Origin: Paenibacillus rigui
GTDB taxonomy: Bacteria; Bacillota; Bacilli; Paenibacillales; NBRC-103111
DNA length: 64,000 bases
Reading direction: 5' to 3'
Assembly (NCBI RefSeq): GCF_002234615.1
Contig: NZ_NMQW01000015.1
Location: 106,146-170,145 of the forward strand
Shown piece by piece: positions 48,426 through 59,678 of this stretch; within the stretch, counting starts at the first letter, position 1; each line of letters begins with the position of its first letter. The translations under genes were made by a program, and so were the position numbers. The notes below the pieces were generated by a model. It was given only the letters and a program-made list of their open reading frames with translations, made no database searches and had not been told where the DNA came from.

Positions 48426-48872
48426 ATGGACAATGCGCAAAGGTATCACGGCTCAGCCCCTTCCGAAATTAAGCATCCCGTTGTATTGTTTGACGGCGTC
48501 TGCAAGTTTTGTAACGGCTCGGTGCAGTTTCTTCTTCGGCATGACAAGAAGGACCGGCTCCGTTTTGCCGCTTTACAGTCGGAATATGCGCACAGGCTTC
48601 TTCCCCCGGAGCTGCTCGATGAATCGTACCTGGATACGATGATATTGGCCGAGGGCAGTACATTTTACACCCGCTCAACCGCCGTTCTGCGCATCTGCAA
48701 GCATTTGGGCGGAGGCTGGTCTCTGCTGTATGCGGCAGGCATAGGAATCCCGAGACCGCTTCGTGATGCGTTGTATCGTTTTGTCGCAAAATACCGTTAT
48801 AGGCTGTTCGGGAAATACGTTCGCTGTATGATGCCTACGGAAGCGGTACGCCGCAAATTTCTCGATCTTTGA
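48426..48872 (+). CDS. DCC-family thiol-disulfide oxidoreductase-like protein (DUF393)
   Basis: Thioredoxin-like protein of 148 residues with the family motif D-x3-C-x2-C (LFDGVCKFCNGSVQFLLRHD, about 21-40). Members are thought to act in thiol redox or membrane-associated electron transfer; the role is not established. I start at ATG 48426 after AGGTGATC; a TTG at 48408 is possible but has no ribosome site. It is followed by an inverted repeat and the DnaA-box segment before tadA. Confidence 0.88.
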   Translation: MDNAQRYHGSAPSEIKHPVVLFDGVCKFCNGSVQFLLRHDKKDRLRFAALQSEYAHRLLPPELLDESYLDTMILAEGSTFYTRSTAVLRICKHLGGGWSLLYAAGIGIPRPLRDALYRFVAKYRYRLFGKYVRCMMPTEAVRRKFLDL

Positions 48873-49517
<645 letters not shown>

Positions 49518-49540
49518 CCGGTCTGCAGGATCGGCCCCAA

Positions 49541-49589
49541 CAAAAACAGGCCCATCAGGACAGCAGGTCCATGATGAGCCTCTTTTTTA
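49541..49589. terminator. Bidirectional terminator between tadA and the membrane-protein gene
   Basis: Stem AGGCCCATCA / TGATGAGCCT; T run on the plus side and a GTTTTTGTT stretch on the minus side. Confidence 0.8.
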
Positions 49590-50192
49590 CGAGATGACTT
49601 GATTGTCGGCGTCACGGAGCTCTACTTGAACTTCCTGCGGCAGCACAACCGTTACGTTCATCCGCGGGTAGAAGGAGTCCAGCCCCCTCTCCTCCGGCAG
49701 TCTTTTAATCTGTACGTACATCGTATCTCCTGCCGAATGAACCGAAATGACCTGCTCCTTCTGAAGCACTTGCTCCTCTACGCCAGCCTTGACCCGCTCC
49801 CGGTAAGTCCCGAATACTTGGATTGAACGATCCGTTGATTTATCCACCTTGATGGCCCCGTCGGCCGATTGGACCACTACCTTTTTCACGCCTTCCCCCA
49901 AAGCTTCCTTGATCGCCGGCAGATCCTTTGTTTTCTCTATGGAACCCAGCATGGAGCGTACCTCACCCATCAAGCCCACGGAAGTCAGCATAGCAAAGCC
50001 CAAGCATCCAATACAGAGTACCCCTACAAAAAATAAGCTCAGCATATCATAATAGAGGACGCTACTTTCCTTCTTGGCGAACACCAGATAACCCAGAATC
50101 TCGAGCCCCAGCAGGACGAAAATAATCGGCCACCAGGTTAGAAAAGCATCATTCAACAGCGACCGGAGGTACACTCCTTCTCTGCAGCACAC
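49587..50192 (-). CDS. Hypothetical membrane protein
   Basis: Protein of 201 residues: two membrane helices (about 18-39 and 48-70), then a roughly 120-residue beta-rich domain likely outside the membrane, with repeating short strands (VVVQSADGAIKVDKS, RSIQVFGTYRERV), weakly reminiscent of DUF4097-type adhesin-like repeats. I do not recognise a named family with confidence. The GTG start has GAGGTT upstream. It is 30 bases behind purF and may be read with the pur operon; nothing in it suggests a purine role. Confidence 0.7.
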   Translation of the reverse strand: MCCREGVYLRSLLNDAFLTWWPIIFVLLGLEILGYLVFAKKESSVLYYDMLSLFFVGVLCIGCLGFAMLTSVGLMGEVRSMLGSIEKTKDLPAIKEALGEGVKKVVVQSADGAIKVDKSTDRSIQVFGTYRERVKAGVEEQVLQKEQVISVHSAGDTMYVQIKRLPEERGLDSFYPRMNVTVVLPQEVQVELRDADNQVIS

Positions 50193-50222
50193 CTACACAA
50201 CCTCAACTCTTTAACTTGCTTC

Positions 50223-51710
50223 TTAGTCACACCCGCATCCGACTTCAGCTTCATCCGTAATTTTCGTCGGATAGCGGTTGTCGAAACAGGCGGTACAATG
50301 CCCGCGGTTGAATTCACCGTTAGGACGTCCGATCGCGTTCAGCAAACCATCATGACTTAAGAAATGCAATGAGTCCGCATTGATTGCTTGACGAATTTCT
50401 TCGATCGATTTTTGCGCAGCGATCAATTCCTTGCGGTCCGGCGTGTCGATCCCGTAGAAGCAAGGATTTTTGAAAGGAGGCGAGCTGATCCGAACGTGAA
50501 CCTCGGTTGCCCCCGCTTCGCGAAGCAGGTTCACGATCCGAAGCGACGTCGTACCGCGAACGATCGAATCGTCGATCATGACGACGCGCTTGCCGGCAAC
50601 GATGCTGCGTACCGCGCTCAGCTTCATTTTAACACCTTGCTCGCGCAGCTCCTGGCTCGGCTGAATGAACGTCCGGCCGGTATAACGGTTCTTGATGAGC
50701 CCGAGCTCATAAGGGATGCCCGTTTGCTCTGCAAAGCCGATGGCCGCCGAAATACTGGAATCCGGTACGCCGGTTACGACATCGGCATCAACGAATGATT
50801 CCAGAGCGAGTTGGCGTCCCATCCGCTTCCGTGCGGAGTGAATATTGATTTCATCAATATCACTGTCCGGGCGAGCGAAGTATATATACTCCATCGCACA
50901 AATGGCACGCTGTTTGATCGGGGAAAAACGATCCTCGACCAGCACATTCGTGCTCATGTCCAGCACAAGCAGTTCACCCGGCTCCACGTCACGGTAGTAC
51001 GTTCCCCCTACCGCGTCAAAAGCACACGTTTCCGAAGCAAACAAATAAGCGTTGCCCAACCGTCCCATAACGAACGGACGAAGACCGTGCGGGTCCCGGG
51101 CAGCAATCAGCTTATCCTTCGTTTGGAATAAGAAAGCGTAAGCTCCTTCCACCTTGAGCAGCGCTTCCTTCACAGCCAGCACGATATCATCATGCTTGGA
51201 TCTTGCGATCAAGTGCGCTATAACTTCGGTATCACTCGTCGTTTGGAAAATCGAGCCTTGGCTCTCCAGCTCCTTCTTCACTTCTCCGGCATTGTGTAGG
51301 TTGCCGTTCGTCGCAATCGCCAAATCGCCGCCGCGGTACTTAAACACGAGCGGCTGTGCATTCGCGAGCTTGCTTTCGCCTGATGTCGAATAACGGACAT
51401 GCCCGATGGCCGAAGGGCCGACCAATGTAGTGAGATTGTCATTATTGAATACTTCTTTTACCAAGCCCATATTGCGGTAGTAGCTGAAGCTTTCTCCATT
51501 CGCTACGCAAATACCGGCACTTTCCTGGCCGCGATGCTGAAGGGCATGCAGTCCATAATACGACAGAGAAGCGGACTCGGGGTGTCCGAACACCCCGAAC
51601 ACCCCGCACTCCTCGCGAAGCTTATCGAACAGCCCATCATGGCTGCCGATCCCTTCATTATAGAAATTTCCTGTCCATAGCTGCTGCGATGTTTTTATTT
51701 CATCAGACAT
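50223..51710 (-). CDS. purF: Amidophosphoribosyltransferase
   Basis: First step of purine synthesis, PRPP + Gln to phosphoribosylamine. Ntn-type catalytic Cys in [11 protein letters not shown], here Cys 35, so a propeptide of 34 residues would be removed; that is longer than the 11 residues of B. subtilis. PRPP loop [13 protein letters not shown] and C-terminal [4Fe-4S] cysteines ([12 protein letters not shown] and CGCD) mark the Bacillus type. ATG 51710 is seven bases after AAGGATG. Confidence 0.95.
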   Translation of the reverse strand: MSDEIKTSQQLWTGNFYNEGIGSHDGLFDKLREECGVFGVFGHPESASLSYYGLHALQHRGQESAGICVANGESFSYYRNMGLVKEVFNNDNLTTLVGPSAIGHVRYSTSGESKLANAQPLVFKYRGGDLAIATNGNLHNAGEVKKELESQGSIFQTTSDTEVIAHLIARSKHDDIVLAVKEALLKVEGAYAFLFQTKDKLIAARDPHGLRPFVMGRLGNAYLFASETCAFDAVGGTYYRDVEPGELLVLDMSTNVLVEDRFSPIKQRAICAMEYIYFARPDSDIDEINIHSARKRMGRQLALESFVDADVVTGVPDSSISAAIGFAEQTGIPYELGLIKNRYTGRTFIQPSQELREQGVKMKLSAVRSIVAGKRVVMIDDSIVRGTTSLRIVNLLREAGATEVHVRISSPPFKNPCFYGIDTPDRKELIAAQKSIEEIRQAINADSLHFLSHDGLLNAIGRPNGEFNRGHCTACFDNRYPTKITDEAEVGCGCD

Positions 51711-53938
51711 GGAATCGCATCCTTCCAAACCTTTTCTAGTTGTGCAACCGATGCTTGGATGACGGGTTTAGCGTTCACTTGGATTTGTAGTTCTTGTCCT
51801 GTTACGTTGCCTAATTGTTGAACCGGTACGCCTTGACCGGCGATATATTGCTTCAATTCCTCCGCCTTCTCAGGGGACGCGCTTAGCAAAATACGGGATT
51901 GGCTCTCGCTGAACAACGCGATATCGTTGCGCAGCTCTGTTGTGAAATTGACTTGGGCGCCAAGTCGTCCGCTGATGCAGCTCTCTGCCAAGGCTACGGC
52001 AAGTCCGCCGTCGGACAAGTCATGCGCAGAGGCAACAAGACCTTTTTGAATGGCGCCAAGCACCGTATTCAACAGCTTTTTCTCCACATCCAGATCCAGC
52101 TGCGGAGGACGGCCCTCGGTTACACCGTGCAGTACATATTGGAACTCGCTTCCGCCAAGCTCCGCTTTCGTCTCGCCCAATACGAAGATGACGTCGCCTT
52201 CTTGCTTGAAGCCTTGTGTCGTAATGTGGTCCGTATCATGTACAAGACCGACCATACCTACAACCGGAGTCGGGTAGATCGCGCCTTTCGCGTTCTCGTT
52301 GTACAAGCTGACATTACCGCCGATGACCGGCGTCTCCAGCTTGCGGCAAGCCTCCGCCATGCCGTCGGCGGCTTTTTCCAGCTGCCAGAAAATGTCCGGC
52401 TTCTCAGGAGAACCGAAGTTCAGGTTATCCGTAATGGCCAGCGGCTCGGCACCGGAGCAAACGTTGTTACGCGCAGCTTCCGCTACAGCGATCATGCCGC
52501 CCACTTCCGGATCCAGGTACACGAAGCGTCCGTTGCAATCCGTGGACATCGACAACGCTTTGCGCGAGCCTTGGATCGTCACAACTGCAGCATCCGAACC
52601 CGGACGAACCGCTGTGCTTGTACGTACCATGTAATCGTATTGGTTGTAGACCCATTCTTTGCTTGCTACAGAGGGGGAAGCCAATACTTTTTCCAAAGCG
52701 CCGTTCAGATCCGTTACTTCCGCATAAGCGTTCGTATCGATCTTCGCGTTCTCTTCGTAGTAAGCAGGTACTTGCGATGGCTTGTTATATACCGGACACT
52801 CATCAACGAGTGCAGTTACCGGCATATCGGCAACCATTTCGCCTTTGTGGAACAGTTTCAGGCGGCCGTCGTTGGATACTTTACCGACCTTCGCACAGTG
52901 CAGGCCCCAACGCTCAAAAATCGCTTTCGCCTGCGCCTCATGCTTAGGCTCAACAACGAACAGCATACGCTCTTGGGACTCGGACAGCATCATTTCATAA
53001 GGCGTCATGCCTTCTTCACGCTGCGGCACCTCGTCGAGGTACAGCTCCATACCGTTGCCGGCTTTACTTGCCATCTCCGCACTGGAACAGGTCAGACCTG
53101 CCGCACCCATATCCTGAATACCGAGTACGATGCCGGAGTTGATCAAATCCAAGCAAGCTTCAAGCACCAGCTTCTCCATGAAAGGATCGCCTACCTGAAC
53201 CGCAGGACGCTTCGCTTCGGACTCCGCTGTCAATTCCTCGGATGCGAAGGTTGCACCGTGAATGCCGTCGCGGCCTGTCGCAGGTCCTACGTAGAAAACC
53301 GGGTTGCCTACGCCTTTGGCGACACCCTTTTGAATCTTGTCGTGATCGATGATCCCTACGCACATCGCGTTAACGAGCGGGTTGCCTTCATAGCTCTCAT
53401 CGAACATCACTTCGCCGCCTACGGTAGGTATCCCGATACAGTTACCGTAACCTGCAATACCGGATACCACGTGCTCGAACAAATATTTCACGCGCTCATT
53501 TTCCAGACGGCCAAAACGCAAGCTGTTCAGCAAAGCAACAGGACGCGCACCCATCGAGAAAATGTCTCGGATAATTCCGCCCACACCTGTCGCAGCGCCT
53601 TGGAACGGCTCAATCGCAGATGGATGGTTATGGCTTTCAATTTTGAATACTACGGCTTGGTTGTCGCCAATATCAACGATACCTGCGCCTTCACCCGGAC
53701 CCATCAATACGCGGGGACCTGTAATAGGAAACTTCTTCAGAACGGGCTTTGAATTTTTGTACGAGCAATGCTCCGACCACATAACACTGAACACACCGAT
53801 TTCCACATAGTTCGGTTGACGGCCCAAAAATCCGCAGACTTTCTCATACTCGGCATCGGTAACGCCCATCTGTTTGTAAATTTTCTGATCCGCGATTTGC
53901 TCTGCGGTTGGCTCCTTAGCCGATAACTGCTGCGCCAT
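51695..53938 (-). CDS. purL: Phosphoribosylformylglycinamidine synthase subunit PurL
   Basis: Small PurL (747 residues), works with PurS and PurQ to make FGAM. It has [22 protein letters not shown] ATP site near residue 70, [20 protein letters not shown] (about 102-121) and [11 protein letters not shown] near residue 645. It overlaps purQ by 23 bases and purF by 16 bases. ATG follows GGAGGG. Confidence 0.96.
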   Translation of the reverse strand: MAQQLSAKEPTAEQIADQKIYKQMGVTDAEYEKVCGFLGRQPNYVEIGVFSVMWSEHCSYKNSKPVLKKFPITGPRVLMGPGEGAGIVDIGDNQAVVFKIESHNHPSAIEPFQGAATGVGGIIRDIFSMGARPVALLNSLRFGRLENERVKYLFEHVVSGIAGYGNCIGIPTVGGEVMFDESYEGNPLVNAMCVGIIDHDKIQKGVAKGVGNPVFYVGPATGRDGIHGATFASEELTAESEAKRPAVQVGDPFMEKLVLEACLDLINSGIVLGIQDMGAAGLTCSSAEMASKAGNGMELYLDEVPQREEGMTPYEMMLSESQERMLFVVEPKHEAQAKAIFERWGLHCAKVGKVSNDGRLKLFHKGEMVADMPVTALVDECPVYNKPSQVPAYYEENAKIDTNAYAEVTDLNGALEKVLASPSVASKEWVYNQYDYMVRTSTAVRPGSDAAVVTIQGSRKALSMSTDCNGRFVYLDPEVGGMIAVAEAARNNVCSGAEPLAITDNLNFGSPEKPDIFWQLEKAADGMAEACRKLETPVIGGNVSLYNENAKGAIYPTPVVGMVGLVHDTDHITTQGFKQEGDVIFVLGETKAELGGSEFQYVLHGVTEGRPPQLDLDVEKKLLNTVLGAIQKGLVASAHDLSDGGLAVALAESCISGRLGAQVNFTTELRNDIALFSESQSRILLSASPEKAEELKQYIAGQGVPVQQLGNVTGQELQIQVNAKPVIQASVAQLEKVWKDAIPCLMK

Positions 53939-54611
53939 TCTTTTCCCTCCATGTGCTCAAGATCGATGTGAACATCCGTTTGCCGTCGGCCGAACCTAGC
54001 AGCTCGTGCACCGCGCGCTCCGGATGCGGCATCATGCCCAGCACGTTGCCTTTTTTGTTGCAAATACCTGCAATATCATCAACGGAACCGTTAGGGTTAT
54101 TGCCCGCTTCATAACGGAACACGATTTGGTTGTTGGCTTTCAGCTCAGCCAGTGTCGCATCGTCACAGTAGTAGTTGCCTTCCCCGTGAGCGATCGGAAT
54201 GTTGATCAGCTCGCCCTGCTTGTACTCGGCTGTAAAAGGAGTGCCCGTATTTTCCACTTGCAGCATAGCCGCGTGACAGCGGAATTTCAACGATTCGTTA
54301 CGAAGCATTGCTCCCGGGAGCAAGCCGGATTCGAGCAAAATCTGGAACCCGTTACAGATACCAATAATGTACTTCCCTTCTTCGGCCGCTTGGACCAAAG
54401 CATTCATAACCGGAGCAAACCGGGCAATGGCGCCGCAGCGCAGATAATCTCCATAGGAGAATCCCCCAGGTACGATAATACAGTCATATTTCGATAGATC
54501 CGTTTCTGTATGCCAAACATAGCTAACAGGCTGGCCAATGGTGTCCTCTACCGCTTTGTAGCAGTCGATATCACAATTGGAGCCGGGAAACACCAGTACT
54601 GCGAAATTCAT
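53916..54611 (-). CDS. purQ: Phosphoribosylformylglycinamidine synthase subunit PurQ
   Basis: Glutaminase subunit; class I triad Cys in GICNGFQIL (about 86), His/Glu in [11 protein letters not shown] (near 205). ATG at 54611 (231 residues) eight bases after AAGGAGG; the longer frame from 54629 contains that ribosome site. Confidence 0.95.
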   Translation of the reverse strand: MNFAVLVFPGSNCDIDCYKAVEDTIGQPVSYVWHTETDLSKYDCIIVPGGFSYGDYLRCGAIARFAPVMNALVQAAEEGKYIIGICNGFQILLESGLLPGAMLRNESLKFRCHAAMLQVENTGTPFTAEYKQGELINIPIAHGEGNYYCDDATLAELKANNQIVFRYEAGNNPNGSVDDIAGICNKKGNVLGMMPHPERAVHELLGSADGKRMFTSILSTWREKNGAAVIG

Positions 54612-54635
54612 CACGTGCTCCTCCTTCAAGTGGGA

Positions 54636-54878
54636 TTAGACCAATTCGTAGCGGTAGTCTTCGATTACGGTATTTGCCAACAGCTTCTCACACATGGCCT
54701 TCACACGCTCTTCGGCAACAGCACGGTCGCTTGTGCCCAGCTCCAGCTCCAAATATTTACCTACACGCACCTTGCCTACTTCGTCAAAACCCATCGAGTG
54801 CAGCGCGCCTTGCACGGCCACTCCTTGCGGATCGAGTACGCTTTGTTTGATCGTTACATAAACGGTTGCTTTTAACAT
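54636..54878 (-). CDS. purS: Phosphoribosylformylglycinamidine synthase subunit PurS
   Basis: Small 80-residue alpha/beta protein bridging PurL and PurQ; VYVTIKQSVLDPQGVAVQGAL opening and VRVGKYLELEL are family-typical. ATG after GAGGAGG. Upstream is the 169-base inverted repeat. Confidence 0.93.
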   Translation of the reverse strand: MLKATVYVTIKQSVLDPQGVAVQGALHSMGFDEVGKVRVGKYLELELGTSDRAVAEERVKAMCEKLLANTVIEDYRYELV

Positions 54879-54905
54879 GGGGGTGAATCCTCCTCGGGAT
54901 TGGTG

Positions 54906-55074
54906 AAAGACGTTTGGAAAAATTACTTTGGATGAAAAGGGTTATCCCTGCGGCCACTATTGAAAGTCGATTCCCTATTGAACTTATTTTAAGGTTGGAA
55001 TCCTCTTTCAAAGGCGGCACGTAGACTCTCCGGGACAATCCCTTATTCACCTTTACATTTTTCCAACCGTCTTT
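54906..55074. repeat. 169-bp imperfect inverted repeat inside the pur operon (MITE-like)
   Basis: Terminal arms AAAGACGTTTGGAAAAAT (54906-54923) and ATTTTTCCAACCGTCTTT (55057-55074) differ at one position of 18. Complementarity continues inward with gaps (GGATGAAAAGGGTTATCCC against GGTGAATAAGGGATTGTCCC). No open frame or clear target duplication. Confidence 0.65.
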
Positions 55075-55150
55075 ATATTTTTTAAAATAAAAAAGACAAG
55101 TGCTTAAAATTCCAAAATCAAAACAACTTATAGTTCACATTACAAACTAT

Positions 55151-56035
55151 TTACTTCGTTAAACGATCATAGATGTTACGGTAACGGCGGGACGTTTCTT
55201 CCACTACAGAAGCAGGCAATGGATCCGGCTCGCTGTTTTTATCCCAATCGGTACCTGCCAAGTAAGTCCGTACCGGTTCTTTATCCATGCTGTCGATCTC
55301 GATGTCGTAGGCATAATTTTCTTTTGCCCAGAAACGGGAGGAGTCCGGAGTGAAAATTTCATCGATCAAGATAATCTCTCCGTCGATCAGACCGAATTCG
55401 AATTTCGTATCCGCCAAAATAATGCCGCGTTCCTCACAGAACTGACGCGCGAACTCATACAGCATAATGCTTTTCGCTTCCAGCTGCTCTGTCAGCTCCG
55501 CACCGACCAGCTCCTTCATCCGCTCGATCGAGATGTCCTCGTCGTGGCCAACGTCATTTTTGGCTGCCGGTGTAAAGATCGGCTTCGGAAACCGCTCATT
55601 TTTGCGCATGCCCTCTGGCAGCTTGTGTCCGTTCACTTCTCCGGTTTTCTCGTATTGGCGCCAGCCTCCGCCGGTAATGTACCCGCGAACGACACACTCG
55701 ATGTCGATGCGCTCCGCTTTTTTGGTTACCATAAAGCGATCCTTCATGATTTCGCGATCGGTCACGAGATCCCCTAACCGGTCAACATCTGCGTGAACCA
55801 CGTGGTTCGGCATCAGATGCGCCGTTTGCTCGAACCAGAACTTGCTCAAGCTGTTCAGCACGTTTCCTTTGTCCGGCACGGCCGGAGACAGCACCCAGTC
55901 GAATGCGGAGATGCGGTCGGTGACCGCGATCAGGAAGTGCTCTCCCAGATCGTACAGCTCGCGTACTTTGCCTTTATACAGCAGCGGCGCTTTGACATAT
56001 TGCTCAGCACTTGAAATAGCCGTTGTTGAGACCAT
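55151..56035 (-). CDS. purC: Phosphoribosylaminoimidazole-succinocarboxamide synthase
   Basis: Makes SAICAR from CAIR and Asp. GKVRELYDL loop near residue 22, VTDRISAFDW (about 38-47), and DEIFTPDSSRFW (near 225). ATG at 56035 (294 residues) is chosen for GGGGAG upstream; the frame from 56185 adds 50 non-homologous residues that overlap purB. Confidence 0.95.
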   Translation of the reverse strand: MVSTTAISSAEQYVKAPLLYKGKVRELYDLGEHFLIAVTDRISAFDWVLSPAVPDKGNVLNSLSKFWFEQTAHLMPNHVVHADVDRLGDLVTDREIMKDRFMVTKKAERIDIECVVRGYITGGGWRQYEKTGEVNGHKLPEGMRKNERFPKPIFTPAAKNDVGHDEDISIERMKELVGAELTEQLEAKSIMLYEFARQFCEERGIILADTKFEFGLIDGEIILIDEIFTPDSSRFWAKENYAYDIEIDSMDKEPVRTYLAGTDWDKNSEPDPLPASVVEETSRRYRNIYDRLTK

Positions 56036-56118
56036 CGTCCGTTCTCCCCTGAATTGATTTTCAAGCTTACAGCCCAGCATCTGGTGACCGTTCTGCTTGA
56101 ACATCATTATTTTATTTA

Positions 56119-57414
56119 TTAATTCAAACCAAGACGCGTAAAGATCGTATCTACGTGCTTCAAATGCCAGCTCGGGTTGAAGCAATCTTCAATCTCTTCC
56201 AGGCTCAGCTGCTCGCGAATCGCAGGCGTATTCTCGATAATTTCGCGGAACGAACGCTGCTCTTCCCAAGCCTGCATCGCTCTAGGCTGTACGGTATCGT
56301 AAGCCTGCTCGCGGCTGAAGCCTTTGTCGATCAGCTTCGTCATTACACGCCCGGAGAATGGAACGCCATACGTGCTTTGCATGTTGCGCTTCATGTTCTC
56401 AGGGAATACCGTCAAGTTTTTCACGATGTTTCCAAAGCGGTTCAGCATATAGTTCAGAAGAATTGTGGCATCCGGCAAAATAATACGTTCCACGGAGGAG
56501 TGCGAAATATCGCGCTCATGCCATAGCGTTACGTTCTCGTAGGCCGAAACCATGTGACCGCGAATAACGCGGGACAAGCCGGAAATGCTCTCGCAGCCGA
56601 TAGGGTTCCGTTTATGAGGCATAGCGGAGGAACCTTTTTGCCCTTTAGCGAAAGGCTCTTCCACCTCGCGGAATTCACTCTTTTGCAGCGCGCGGATTTC
56701 GGTAGCGAATTTATCAAGCGAAGTGGCGATCAGCGCCAGAGTCGCCATGTATTCAGCGTGGCGGTCACGCTGCAACGTTTGTGTCGAGATCGGAGCCGGT
56801 TTCGTGCCAAGCTTCTCGCAAACGAAGGTTTCCACGAATGGATCGATGTTCGCATAAGTACCGACGGCGCCGGAAATTTTACCATATTGAACGCCATCCG
56901 CCGCGAAACGGAACCGCTCCAGGTTGCGCTTCATTTCTTCCCACCACAACGCCATTTTCAAACCAAACGTTGTCGGCTCTGCATGAACTCCATGCGTACG
57001 GCCCATCATCGGGGTGTTTTTATATTCAATTGCCTTATTCTTCAAAATTTCGATGAAGTTCAGCAAGTCTTTTTCAATAATTTCGTTCGCTTGTCTCAGC
57101 AAGTAGCCGAGGGCGGTATCCACCACGTCCGTGGATGTTAAGCCGTAATGTACCCATTTACGCTCAGGGCCGACTTTTTCAGAAACCGCGCGTGTGAACG
57201 CAATAACGTCATGACGCGTTTCCTGCTCAATTTCATAAATGCGGTCGATATCGAAAGCTGCATTTTTACGCAGTTCCACAACATCTTCCTTCGGAATCAC
57301 TCCGAGCTCAGCCCATGCTTCACAGGAGAGCAGCTCCACCTCAAGCCATGCTTTAAATTTGTTCTCTTCCGTCCAAATACCGGCCATTTCCGGTCTGCTG
57401 TAACGTTCGATCAT
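56119..57414 (-). CDS. purB: Adenylosuccinate lyase
   Basis: Fumarase-fold lyase acting twice in purine synthesis. Signature loop [15 protein letters not shown] (about 262-276), catalytic His in [11 protein letters not shown] context and [16 protein letters not shown] near 135-150. 431 residues; ATG after GTGGAGG. Confidence 0.96.
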   Translation of the reverse strand: MIERYSRPEMAGIWTEENKFKAWLEVELLSCEAWAELGVIPKEDVVELRKNAAFDIDRIYEIEQETRHDVIAFTRAVSEKVGPERKWVHYGLTSTDVVDTALGYLLRQANEIIEKDLLNFIEILKNKAIEYKNTPMMGRTHGVHAEPTTFGLKMALWWEEMKRNLERFRFAADGVQYGKISGAVGTYANIDPFVETFVCEKLGTKPAPISTQTLQRDRHAEYMATLALIATSLDKFATEIRALQKSEFREVEEPFAKGQKGSSAMPHKRNPIGCESISGLSRVIRGHMVSAYENVTLWHERDISHSSVERIILPDATILLNYMLNRFGNIVKNLTVFPENMKRNMQSTYGVPFSGRVMTKLIDKGFSREQAYDTVQPRAMQAWEEQRSFREIIENTPAIREQLSLEEIEDCFNPSWHLKHVDTIFTRLGLN

Positions 57415-57446
57415 TGTTTCGAATCCTCCACTCTCATCGTTCCTAT

Positions 57447-58643
57447 TTATTCTTTAGCTTCCCATATGTTTGAAGCCTCTATCCACTGCATTGCAGCGTC
57501 GACGGACTCCGCCAGCACGTTGACATGACCCATCTTTCGGTTATGCTTGGCCTCCTGCTTTCCGTACAAATGAACCTTGGCCGTAACTCCCGGCGCCATC
57601 TGCTCCGACTCCGGCTTCACCATCCAGTCAAGCAACGGTTCGACATGCTGCCCGAGAATATTGCCCATCACAACCGGCGTCATCAGCTCCGTCGAACCGA
57701 GCGGTAAATTGCATATCGCCCGGACATGCTGTTCAAACTGCGACGTTTTGCAGGCCTCCATCGTGTAATGGCCTGAATTGTGCGGCCGCGGCGCAAGCTC
57801 ATTGACGAAGAGCTCACCGTCGGCGGTAAGAAACATTTCCACAGCGATCAGTCCGATAATATCCAACGACTCGGCGATCCTCATCGCAAGCCGTTCTGCC
57901 TCCTGCTGAATGCTTGCTGCCGTTCTTGCAGGAACAATGGATAGATGCAAAATATTGTTCACATGAATATTCTCTGCCGCAGGAAAAGCTTTCACCTCTC
58001 CCCGCGGACTTCTTGCCGCGATCACGGATAGTTCTTTTTCAAAATGGATAAACTGCTCCAGCACGAGCTCGGTTTTGGCCCGGCTCAGCTCGGCGTAGGC
58101 AGCCTCGACCTCATCCAGGGAGCGGATCACCCACTGCCCTTTGCCGTCATAACCGCCGGTCGCCGTTTTTAATACGCACGGTGTCCCGAAGCGTTCCGCC
58201 TCGGTTCTCAGCTGCGCGGCGCTTGTTATTTCCGCGTATGGCGCAACTTTGACCCCTGCCGCTTCAATGGCGCGCTTCTCACGCAGACGATGCTGTGTCG
58301 TGTACAAAAGCTTGCTGCCCTGCGGAACATAGGACTGCTCCATCAGCAGGGTTGTTACGTCCGCATCGACATTCTCAAACTCATACGTAATGACGTCCGA
58401 CTGTTCCGCCAATTGCTTGGCAGCCGCCACATCATGATAAGGAGCCACAATCTGCTGATCAGCGACTTGACCGCACGGCGCATCCGGAGTCGGGTCCAAC
58501 GTAACGAACCGGTACCCCATGGCTCTGCCTGCCAGAGCCAGCATACGGCCTAATTGTCCGCCGCCCAGCACGCCGATTGTTCCACCGGGACGGATGACCT
58601 TCCCCTCGGATGCCTTCATTAGATCGTTACTGTTTCCGTTCAT
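57447..58643 (-). CDS. purK: N5-carboxyaminoimidazole ribonucleotide synthetase PurK
   Basis: ATP-grasp enzyme making N5-[20 protein letters not shown] near residue 24, [18 protein letters not shown]-grasp loop (near 150), [14 protein letters not shown] near 277. 398 residues. ATG overlaps the purE stop by one base; an internal ATG eight codons later is also possible. Confidence 0.95.
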   Translation of the reverse strand: MNGNSNDLMKASEGKVIRPGGTIGVLGGGQLGRMLALAGRAMGYRFVTLDPTPDAPCGQVADQQIVAPYHDVAAAKQLAEQSDVITYEFENVDADVTTLLMEQSYVPQGSKLLYTTQHRLREKRAIEAAGVKVAPYAEITSAAQLRTEAERFGTPCVLKTATGGYDGKGQWVIRSLDEVEAAYAELSRAKTELVLEQFIHFEKELSVIAARSPRGEVKAFPAAENIHVNNILHLSIVPARTAASIQQEAERLAMRIAESLDIIGLIAVEMFLTADGELFVNELAPRPHNSGHYTMEACKTSQFEQHVRAICNLPLGSTELMTPVVMGNILGQHVEPLLDWMVKPESEQMAPGVTAKVHLYGKQEAKHNRKMGHVNVLAESVDAAMQWIEASNIWEAKE

Positions 58644-59122
58644 TACAGCACACTGCTTTCTATCGTCAGGCGGATGGCTTCACGGCGGGCACGCACTTTT
58701 TGCTGCAGCTCCGGGTCAAACGCTCCAAGAATTTGGCCTGCCAGCAATCCTGCATTTGTCGCACCGGCATGACCGATCGCAACGGTCGCTACCGGTATGC
58801 CTCCGGGCATTTGCACAATGGATAGAAGCGAATCCATGCCGTTCAACGTGGACGTTTTGACCGGAACGCCAATAACCGGCAGCTCCGTCTTCGCGGCAAC
58901 CATACCGGGCAAATGAGCGGCGCCTCCCGCCCCTGCAATAATGACCTTCAACCCGCGTTCGCTGGCGGATGCAGCATACTCGAACATCAAATCCGGTGTA
59001 CGATGTGCAGATACGACTCTTTTCTCGTAAGGAACCCCGAGCTCCTCAAGCATATCACAGGCATGCTTCATCGTTTCCCAATCGGATTGGCTTCCCATAA
59101 TGACTCCAACAAGTACAGACAT
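58643..59122 (-). CDS. purE: N5-CAIR mutase PurE
   Basis: Class I PurE, 159 residues: [14 protein letters not shown] (about 9-22), [15 protein letters not shown] and [16 protein letters not shown]. First gene of the pur operon, behind riboswitch and terminator. ATG after CGGAGG. Confidence 0.96.
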   Translation of the reverse strand: MSVLVGVIMGSQSDWETMKHACDMLEELGVPYEKRVVSAHRTPDLMFEYAASASERGLKVIIAGAGGAAHLPGMVAAKTELPVIGVPVKTSTLNGMDSLLSIVQMPGGIPVATVAIGHAGATNAGLLAGQILGAFDPELQQKVRARREAIRLTIESSVL

Positions 59123-59340
59123 TTCGAACCTCCGTGAGTGTGAGATACACTTTTTTCACCTACAACAAGCGACCGAGCATGGGATCAGCCGCCATGATGC
59201 ATGAAGCCCATTTCTGGCATTCTTCTTATGAATATAACATTCCCCATGCTCAAGAGGATAACCGGTCTCGCCGACTCCAGGGCGGCATGCATTGATCTAG
59301 GCAGATCCAGGAATAAGAAAAACGTATCCTTTTTATCTGC

Positions 59341-59396
59341 TAAAAAACAAAAGCGTCCAGCTGAATAAACGGTATGCACCGCTATCCTCTGGACGA
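59341..59396 (-). terminator. Expression-platform terminator of the purine riboswitch
   Basis: Minus-strand CGTCCAG / CTGGACG stem enclosing a GCGGTGCATACCGT hairpin, followed by CTTTTGTTTTTT. Confidence 0.85.
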
Positions 59397-59462
59397 CAAG
59401 TATGACCCCAAGCGCAAGTTAAGGCCATGCACCGATGTGCTGACCTTTCATTGAACGCTGTA

Positions 59463-59529
59463 CTCGTAGTCCAAAAATTCAAGGTTTTTGGGTAGAAACT
59501 TTCGGGCCATATTCCCGACTTTATACGAG
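59463..59529 (-). ncRNA. Guanine-class purine riboswitch
   Basis: The minus strand reads CTCGTATAA, P2 TCGGG/CCCGA, AATATGG loop, GTTTCTACC, P3, GACTACGAG. The discriminator in J3-1 is C (GACTAC), as in guanine/hypoxanthine sensors, not U as in adenine sensors. With a terminator downstream it should switch the pur operon off when guanine is plentiful. Confidence 0.96.
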
Positions 59530-59575
59530 ATGCTTCGACATTTTTAGCTAATTATCACGTACGCTTTACCCTCTT

Positions 59576-59605
59576 AGTTTACCAGTGATGGAATGTTGCT
59601 GTCAA
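59576..59605 (-). promoter_or_regulatory. Sigma-A promoter of the pur operon
   Basis: Minus-strand perfect TTGACA, 18-base spacer, TAAACT (four of six). Confidence 0.6.
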
Positions 59606-59610
59606 CCAAA

Positions 59611-59655
59611 AAAGACGAACATTTTATAAAAGCAGCAGTTTTAAAGTTCGCATTT
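59611..59655. promoter_or_regulatory. Tandem inverted PurBox-like sites
   Basis: AAAGACGAACATT (59611-59623) and, on the other strand, AAATGCGAACTTT (59643-59655) match the Bacillus PurBox AWWWCCGAACWWT at 11 and 12 of 13 positions. Inverted, 19 bases apart, directly upstream of the -35; this is the arrangement PurR uses. Confidence 0.65.
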
Positions 59656-59678
59656 GGAATCGCCTTTTCGGGCAAACG

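Larger units (their letters stand above)
59123..59678. other. pur operon control region
   Basis: About 555 bases: PurR-type boxes (59611-59655), promoter (59576-59605), guanine riboswitch (59463-59529), terminator (59341-59396), then about 220 leader bases to purE in which I see nothing further that I can name. Confidence 0.7.

Noticed and set aside
51899..53752. A 617-codon open frame on the plus strand
   Set aside because: Lies entirely antisense to purL and reads as compositionally odd Arg/His/Gln-rich sequence typical of shadow frames.
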